Source: Nitrospira sp.
GTDB lineage: Bacteria; Nitrospirota; Nitrospiria; Nitrospirales; Nitrospiraceae
Length of the DNA stretch: 64,000 bases
Direction: 5' to 3'
Assembly: GCA_020846195.1 (NCBI GenBank)
Contig: JADLEJ010000022.1
Location: 1 to 64,000 of the forward strand
Part shown: positions 58,417 to 64,000 of the stretch, piece after piece
Position numbering within the stretch: the stretch's first letter is position 1
How the letters are laid out: each line of letters starts with the position of its first letter
The notes under the pieces: model-generated
The model's input: the letters and a program-made list of their open reading frames with translations, nothing else
What the model was told of the DNA's origin: nothing
Database searches by the model: none
Made by a program: the position numbers and the translations under genes

Positions 58417-59004
58417 TCAGCTCAAATGCTTGGGAGTCGATTGTGTGGCTTTGAGCACCGACTGGGGGAAATAGTATCGGTACTCACGACTCTCCTCGAC
58501 ATTTTTCTCCTGGTTGTGGGCATACAGATATTTTTTCGCGTCGGCGAGATGACGCTCGCCGATGTCGTACAGCCGCTTCTTGTCGAAGAGGAGGGTGCGT
58601 TTGTCGTGCGTGGAGAACTCGTACATCTTCGTCATCGCCAGCGCATTGACGGGACAGGCTTCCACGCAGTAGCCGCAGAACACGCATTTCGTAATGTCGA
58701 TGTAAAACTCTGTCGCGTATCGCTGGAGAGGCCGGGCCGGGTCTTCGGCGCTGATGACTTTAATGCAACGGGAAGGACAGGCGGCCTCGCAGAGATCGCA
58801 GCCCACGCAACGCTCCCGGCCGTCGTCGTACCGCAGCAGCGAGAGCGCGCCCCGATGGGTATCGGGAAGGGTTCGCTGTTCGCGCGGATACTGAAACGTG
58901 ATCGGGCGATGGAACATGTGTCGAAACGTCACCTTCATCGCGTCCCAGATCTCATAGAAGAGTGCGGCGTGAAGAATCTTTTTGGTTATGGTGGATACGC
59001 TCAT
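58417..59004 (-). CDS. nuoI: NADH-quinone oxidoreductase subunit I
   Basis: CVGCDLCEAACPSRCIKV and CVFCGYCVEACPVNALAMT. Confidence 0.95.
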   Translation of the reverse strand: MSVSTITKKILHAALFYEIWDAMKVTFRHMFHRPITFQYPREQRTLPDTHRGALSLLRYDDGRERCVGCDLCEAACPSRCIKVISAEDPARPLQRYATEFYIDITKCVFCGYCVEACPVNALAMTKMYEFSTHDKRTLLFDKKRLYDIGERHLADAKKYLYAHNQEKNVEESREYRYYFPQSVLKATQSTPKHLS

Positions 59005-59044
59005 CGTCAATTCCTGCTTATCGATGGAAACATCGATTCTTGTC

Positions 59045-61738
59045 CTACGCTTTTTCGATGCTGACCCATGTCTGCTTGAAGGACGGCACCCCAGTGATGG
59101 CGTCCACATGCACGGCCATCAAGTCTTTGACGGGCGGCTCGTTAAAATGCTCGGGGAAGAAACAGGTGTTCGGTGCCAGTGAATTATCGGACTGCACCCC
59201 CAACTGAAGCGAGCCACGCTCCGCGGTCACTCTCACTTTGGTGCCGTCTTGAAGTCCCAGGCGCTGCATATCGTCCGCATTCATACGCAGTTTTCCGGTG
59301 TTCGGCGCGATTTTGATTAGCCCTGGCGCTTCGGTCGACATCTTGCCTGAATGGGCGAGCAATTGCCCCATCACCAGCGCGAAGGGCCGCTTAGAATCGG
59401 TGGCCGGTGCGGTCGCGCGGTAGCGGCTCTTCATTTCCGCAGCATATCCGTTTGCCAGATAGTGGTCCGGGGCCGGTGTCACTTTCCGCGGCTGGCCGAG
59501 GTTATAGTAGCCGGGCAAGAGCTTCATGATCTCGGCCTGAATGTCGTTGGCGGATTCGTAGGTCCAGTTTGCGTCCAACGCATTGGCCAGCGCGGTCATA
59601 ATATGCCAGTCCGGCAAGCTTTCTCCGACCGGATCCATCGCCTGGCGCACCCGCAGGACGCGTCCTTCGAGATTGGTAAAGGTCCCTTCTTTCTCCGCGT
59701 AGGTGCAAGCGGGCAGGACAAAATGGGCCTGACGCCCGGTGTCGGTCAAAAAGGGATCTTGCACCACCAGCAGTTCAAGACGCTCGAGGGCGGTGCGGAC
59801 TTCAACGGAAGCGGGGAGTGTGGCCAGGGGATTTTCCCCGATGACGTAAAGGGCCTTGATCTGACCGCTCTTGCAGCGCTTCAAAATTTCCATCAAGTTG
59901 GCGCCGCTTGTTGTGGCGGGCAGCGTGGTTTCCCAGGCCTTGCCGAATCGCTCACGCGCCGTGGCATCGTCGTAACGGGCTTGACCTGGTAAGAATTCCG
60001 GCGCGACACCCATATCGATGGCGCCCTGCTCGTTGGGCTCTTCCGTCACCGTGTTGACCCCGCAGCCTGGCTGGCCGAGTTTTCCGGTGATCCAGGCCAG
60101 GTCGATCAGCTTCAACACATTCTGATAGCCCTCTGGCCGCCGCACGATGCCCTCGGCGCAGAGGAAAATGGAACGAGGAGCTTCAGCCATGATGGCGGCA
60201 ATTTCACGATAGGTGTCGACGGCAATTCCGGTGTGCGCGGCAATCTGCTCCAGCGAAAGATGGGCCACAGCGGCCTTCAACGCCTCGTAGGCTTTCGGGT
60301 GTTTGCCGGTGGCGTCTTCATCGACGAGGTCTTGATCGATGGTGGCTTTGACGAGGCCGTCGATGACCCAGCCTTCGGTGCCTGGCTTAATCAGGAATGG
60401 ATGGGACGCCAGCTTCCCGATATTTGTGATGGTGGAATCGAGGACTACCACCTGTGCCTGATAGACCCGGATCGCTTCCTTGATCCGGACAGCGGTCAGG
60501 GGGTTGGTCTCGGTGATGTTGGAGCCGATCACCAGAATAGCTTTGGCTTTGGTGAGGTCTTCCCAGTCGTTGGGAGTCCGGCCGAAGCCCAGGGCATGGC
60601 GCGAGGCATGGACGAAATTCATATGGCCGTAGCGGGCGCTGCTGTCGAGATGATTGCTGCCGAACACGGTCCGCATGAGTTTTTGGAACAGATAGAGCTC
60701 TTCGTTCGTGCAACGGGCGGTAATCAATCCGGCGATCGCATCCGCGCCGTGCTTCTGCTTCATCTCCGTGAAACGATCGACGACCTGGTGCATGGTTTCG
60801 AGCCAGGGTTTGGGCACGAGTTGGTTGCCCTCGCGCACCAGCGGCTGAGTGAGCCGGGTGCTGCTGTCGAGGTACTCGAATCCGAATCGCCCCCGTACGC
60901 AGAGTCCGCCGTGTCCCTTTGCGGTTTCCTCGCGGTCGCCCCATTTGTTTTTCCAGGACAAGGGCGAGGTGACCCGGATGACTTCGGAGTCTTTGGTTTC
61001 CAGGTAAAGCTGGCAGCCGTCACCGCAATAGTTACAGGTGCTGGCGGTCTTTTTCATCTGCCAGGGCTTGTACAAGTACTTCGAATACTTGTTGGTGATC
61101 GCGCCGACGGGGCACACGGCGAGACAGTCGCCGCAGAATTCGCAAGACAACGGGAGATCGCCTTTGGCGACGACCTGGTTGAATCCGCCTTTCTTCATGA
61201 ACTGCAGGGCATCGATCATCAGCACGTCTTTGCAGACGTTGATGCATTCGGCGCAGGCGATGCAGCGATTCATATTGAAGTCGAGGACCAGGCTGCGGGT
61301 GTCTTCCGGGATGAATTTTTGCTTTGCGCTGGCCAGGTTGGTGACGCCGTGCTGAAACGCCATGTCCTGGAGCTCGCAATGGCCGTCCGCATCGCAGACC
61401 GGGCAATCCAGAGGATGGACCGAGAGATGCTTTTCGACGGCTTTTTTTCGCGCGAGGAAGAGGTCTTCCCCTTCCGTCCGGATGACCATTCCAGCGGTGG
61501 CTTTGGCTGTGCAAGAGCGAACCGGAGCCTTCTTGCCCTCCTGCATGACCAGGCACATACCGCAGGAACCGAACGGGTCGAAGGTGTAGTGGTAGCACAT
61601 GGCCGGGATGATCTTGCCCGTGCTTGAAATGACATCGTACAGCGAGACGCCGTCTTTGGCGGTGACGGTCTTCCCGTCGATGCTGAGCTCGATCGATGTC
61701 GCTTCGACGTCCGGATTGGTGGCTGGCTTCAAGCCCAT
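59045..61738 (-). CDS. nuoG: NuoG-like / molybdopterin-oxidoreductase-domain subunit with extra ferredoxin-type cysteines
   Basis: [2Fe-2S] CYHYTFDPFGSCGMC; HPLDCPVCDADGHC; CIACAECINVC...CEFCGDCLAVCP; CNYCGDGC; 897 aa. Confidence 0.92.
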   Translation of the reverse strand: MGLKPATNPDVEATSIELSIDGKTVTAKDGVSLYDVISSTGKIIPAMCYHYTFDPFGSCGMCLVMQEGKKAPVRSCTAKATAGMVIRTEGEDLFLARKKAVEKHLSVHPLDCPVCDADGHCELQDMAFQHGVTNLASAKQKFIPEDTRSLVLDFNMNRCIACAECINVCKDVLMIDALQFMKKGGFNQVVAKGDLPLSCEFCGDCLAVCPVGAITNKYSKYLYKPWQMKKTASTCNYCGDGCQLYLETKDSEVIRVTSPLSWKNKWGDREETAKGHGGLCVRGRFGFEYLDSSTRLTQPLVREGNQLVPKPWLETMHQVVDRFTEMKQKHGADAIAGLITARCTNEELYLFQKLMRTVFGSNHLDSSARYGHMNFVHASRHALGFGRTPNDWEDLTKAKAILVIGSNITETNPLTAVRIKEAIRVYQAQVVVLDSTITNIGKLASHPFLIKPGTEGWVIDGLVKATIDQDLVDEDATGKHPKAYEALKAAVAHLSLEQIAAHTGIAVDTYREIAAIMAEAPRSIFLCAEGIVRRPEGYQNVLKLIDLAWITGKLGQPGCGVNTVTEEPNEQGAIDMGVAPEFLPGQARYDDATARERFGKAWETTLPATTSGANLMEILKRCKSGQIKALYVIGENPLATLPASVEVRTALERLELLVVQDPFLTDTGRQAHFVLPACTYAEKEGTFTNLEGRVLRVRQAMDPVGESLPDWHIMTALANALDANWTYESANDIQAEIMKLLPGYYNLGQPRKVTPAPDHYLANGYAAEMKSRYRATAPATDSKRPFALVMGQLLAHSGKMSTEAPGLIKIAPNTGKLRMNADDMQRLGLQDGTKVRVTAERGSLQLGVQSDNSLAPNTCFFPEHFNEPPVKDLMAVHVDAITGVPSFKQTWVSIEKA

Positions 61739-61763
61739 GGTTCGGATCCTTGCCTCTCTCTGA

Positions 61764-63008
61764 CTACCGGTCGCATTCGCCCATGACGATATCGTAGGTG
61801 CCGAACAGGGTAATGGCGTCCGCGATCATATACCCGCGCGACATATAATCAAATGCTCCCATATGGATAAAGGAGGGGGAGCGGATTTTCAGGCGATAGG
61901 GTTTCCCTCCGCCCGTGCTGACAATGTGGAATCCCAGCTCGCCTTTGTGCGCTTCCGTTCCGCAGTAGATTTCTCCGGGAGGGGCGTTGAAGCCCTGCGA
62001 GAACAGCTTGAACTGCTGGATCATCGATTCAAGATTGGTGAAGACCCGTTCTTTCGGCGGCAGGGTGACGCTTGGAACATCCGCCATGATCGGACCGTCC
62101 TGCATCTGCTCAAGGCATTGCCGGATGATCTTGACGCTCTCGTATAGCTCCATGACCCGGATCCAATAACGATCGTACGTGTCGCCGTTTTTCCCTACCG
62201 GTACACTAAACTCGCATTTGGGGTACGCCGAATAGGGTTCGTATTTGCGCAGGTCGTAATCGACTCCCGATCCGCGCAGGGTCGGGCCGCTGAGCCCGAA
62301 GCTGACGGCATCTTCTGCCGAGACGACCGCCACGCCTTTGGTCCGCGCGACCCAGATGCGATTCGTCTCCAGGAAGACGATGTACTCGTCGATTTTTGGC
62401 GGGAAGTAGTCGAGAAACTTCTTGAGCTTATCGAGCAAGGACGGCGTGAAATCCCGCTCGACGCCGCCGATTCGGTACCAGCTGGTGGTCAGCCGGGCGC
62501 CGCACAGTTCATCGAACCAATCCAGCAGAATTTCCCGGTCGCGGAAGCAATAGAAGAACACGGTCATGGCGCCGATGTCGAGCGCTTGGGTTCCCAGCCA
62601 GAACTGATGGCCGATGATGCGCTGCACCTCCGCCACGATGGTGCGGAGATACTCGGCTCGATCCGGCACCTGGAGATTCATCAGCTTTTCAACGGCGCGG
62701 CAGTAGGCAAAGTTGTTATACATTGCACAGACATAGTCGAGCCGGTCTGTATGGGGAATGAACTGGTGATAGGTGCCGTCTTCCGCCAGCTTTTCGACGC
62801 CGCGGTGAAGGAAGCCCAGTACCGGCGTCGATTTCACGAGCCGCTCCCCTTCCAGCTCCAAGATCACCTTGAGCACGCCGTGGGTGCTCGGATGTTGCGG
62901 TCCCATGTTGAGCAGCAGTTCTTCGGTCCGGAGCGTCGGTAGCGACTCGCTCTCCGGATGCTCCGGGTCGACTTTATAGACGGTCGTTCTCTGGTCTTCA
63001 AATGCCAT
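61764..63008 (-). CDS. nuoD: NADH-quinone oxidoreductase subunit D
   Basis: LLLNMGPQHPSTHGVLKVILELEGE; HRGVEKLAE. Confidence 0.96.
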   Translation of the reverse strand: MAFEDQRTTVYKVDPEHPESESLPTLRTEELLLNMGPQHPSTHGVLKVILELEGERLVKSTPVLGFLHRGVEKLAEDGTYHQFIPHTDRLDYVCAMYNNFAYCRAVEKLMNLQVPDRAEYLRTIVAEVQRIIGHQFWLGTQALDIGAMTVFFYCFRDREILLDWFDELCGARLTTSWYRIGGVERDFTPSLLDKLKKFLDYFPPKIDEYIVFLETNRIWVARTKGVAVVSAEDAVSFGLSGPTLRGSGVDYDLRKYEPYSAYPKCEFSVPVGKNGDTYDRYWIRVMELYESVKIIRQCLEQMQDGPIMADVPSVTLPPKERVFTNLESMIQQFKLFSQGFNAPPGEIYCGTEAHKGELGFHIVSTGGGKPYRLKIRSPSFIHMGAFDYMSRGYMIADAITLFGTYDIVMGECDR

Positions 63009-63022
63009 TGCTTGTCCAGTTC

Positions 63023-63520
63023 CTACCGTGGCACTTCGTCAAGGAAGTCGAAGGTATCCCGCCAGCCCTTGCCGCGGAGCGGAAAGTCTTTCCGGAGCGG
63101 GTACCCTTCGGTGTAATCGTCTGGCATCAGAATGCGGCGCAGGTCTGGGTGATTGCGGAAGCGGATGCCCATCATGTCGTAGACTTCGCGCTCCATGAAA
63201 TCGGCGCCCTTCCAGATGTCGGTCAATGAGTCGACAATACAGTCCGACTCGGGTGCGCGGGTCTTGAGTCTGATCCGCTGCCGTTTCCTGATCGCATAGA
63301 ATTCCCAGACCACCTCGAAGCGCTCTTCGTCATCGGGCCAGTCGACGGAGCTGACATGGACGATGTAGTCGAAGTCCATTCCCGGGTCGTCGTGCAGAAA
63401 CTGGGCGACTTCGTGAAGCGTCTCTCGCGTGACGGTCACGGAGACATCGCCACGCCATTCAGTCGATGACACAAAACCTGCCGGAAACGTGTCTTGAACC
63501 CGTTGTGCTAATTGATGCAT
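63023..63520 (-). CDS. nuoC: NADH-quinone oxidoreductase subunit C
   Basis: WKGADFMEREVYDMMGIRFRNHPDLRRILMPDDYTEGYPLRKDFPL. Confidence 0.96.
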   Translation of the reverse strand: MHQLAQRVQDTFPAGFVSSTEWRGDVSVTVTRETLHEVAQFLHDDPGMDFDYIVHVSSVDWPDDEERFEVVWEFYAIRKRQRIRLKTRAPESDCIVDSLTDIWKGADFMEREVYDMMGIRFRNHPDLRRILMPDDYTEGYPLRKDFPLRGKGWRDTFDFLDEVPR

Positions 63521-63530
63521 CGCGCCATTC

Positions 63531-64000
63531 CTAGGCGATCACGCCGGTTTTGACCTGATCGGGCTGTTTCACAAACACCCGTTTTTGCATGATGCGTTCT
63601 TGCAATTTCAGAATGCCGTCGAATAGCGCCTCCGGCGTGGGCGGGCATCCCGGAACATAAATATCGACAGGGACGAACCGGTCGACTCCCTGAACGACGC
63701 TATAGCTGTCGTAGATATTGCCGGATGTGGCGCAAGATCCCATGGCAATGACGTACTTAGGTTCCGGCATCTGGTCGTAAATTTTCCGAATCACGGGGGC
63801 CATGCGCCGGCAGACCGTTCCCGCAACAATCATCAAATCGGACTGCCTGGGAGAAGCGCGGAATACCCCCGCTCCATAGCGATCCATGTCATAGCGGGAC
63901 GACACCGCGGCAATCATTTCGATCGCGCAACAGGCCAAGCCGAAGGTCATGGGCCAGAGCGAGCCTTTGCGCGCCCAGTTTACGGCTTTTTCGACCGTGG
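63531..64000 (-). CDS. nuoB: NADH-quinone oxidoreductase subunit B, 5' end outside window
   Basis: Reading continues to the window edge ([28 protein letters not shown]...GSCATSGN...[14 protein letters not shown]). Confidence 0.95.
   Translation of the reverse strand, partial: TVEKAVNWARKGSLWPMTFGLACCAIEMIAAVSSRYDMDRYGAGVFRASPRQSDLMIVAGTVCRRMAPVIRKIYDQMPEPKYVIAMGSCATSGNIYDSYSVVQGVDRFVPVDIYVPGCPPTPEALFDGILKLQERIMQKRVFVKQPDQVKTGVIA

Noticed and set aside
60233-61627. 464-aa plus-strand ORF
   Set aside because: Antisense to nuoG.
1-64000. CRISPR arrays, transposases, integrases, phage genes
   Set aside because: Looked for regularly spaced repeats and recombinase/IS ORFs; none seen in the window.

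Overview
The window looks like a chromosomal segment of a Nitrospira-like bacterium (Nitrospirota); this assignment is an inference from gene content. It is densely coded. In order it carries: VOC protein, cytochrome c and CDGSH genes; a triple-GAF sigma-54 activator beside copZ-copA; a DedA-rhodanese fusion; an RND efflux operon; several oxidoreductases; and tmRNA (ssrA), followed by a small accessory patch with a decayed GNAT gene. Next come a SUMF1-like protein, macro-domain protein and PPK2, an APC permease, a PhhB plus B12/radical-SAM (RiPP maturation type) pair, and a HARE-HTH protein followed by a 13-codon Lys-rich micro-ORF. The second half has lpxC, a NarL-type two-component pair whose kinase carries a Rossmann-like N-terminus, nrdR-glyA-rplI, a degenerate SF1-helicase-like protein, tRNA-Leu(CAG), a photolyase/DUF523-DUF1722 pair, pyrE, and a REC/HK cluster. 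It ends in a long minus-strand complex I operon in the order nuoB(partial)-C-D-G-I-J-K-L-M-M-N. The main points of interest are: (i) the complex I locus has two nuoM, no nuoE/F/H, and a NuoG with eight ferredoxin-type cysteines; (ii) the catalytically degenerate SF1-like protein at 39503-40951; (iii) the histidine kinase with a dinucleotide-binding-like N-terminus; (iv) a good sigma-54 promoter match with upstream palindromes before lpxC; (v) a sigma-70 promoter with two GCATGC palindromes 21 bp apart before the HARE-HTH gene; (vi) the Lys-rich micro-ORF; (vii) a RiPP-type radical SAM gene with no visible precursor. All calls were made by eye from the sequence and ORF translations; no searches were run.
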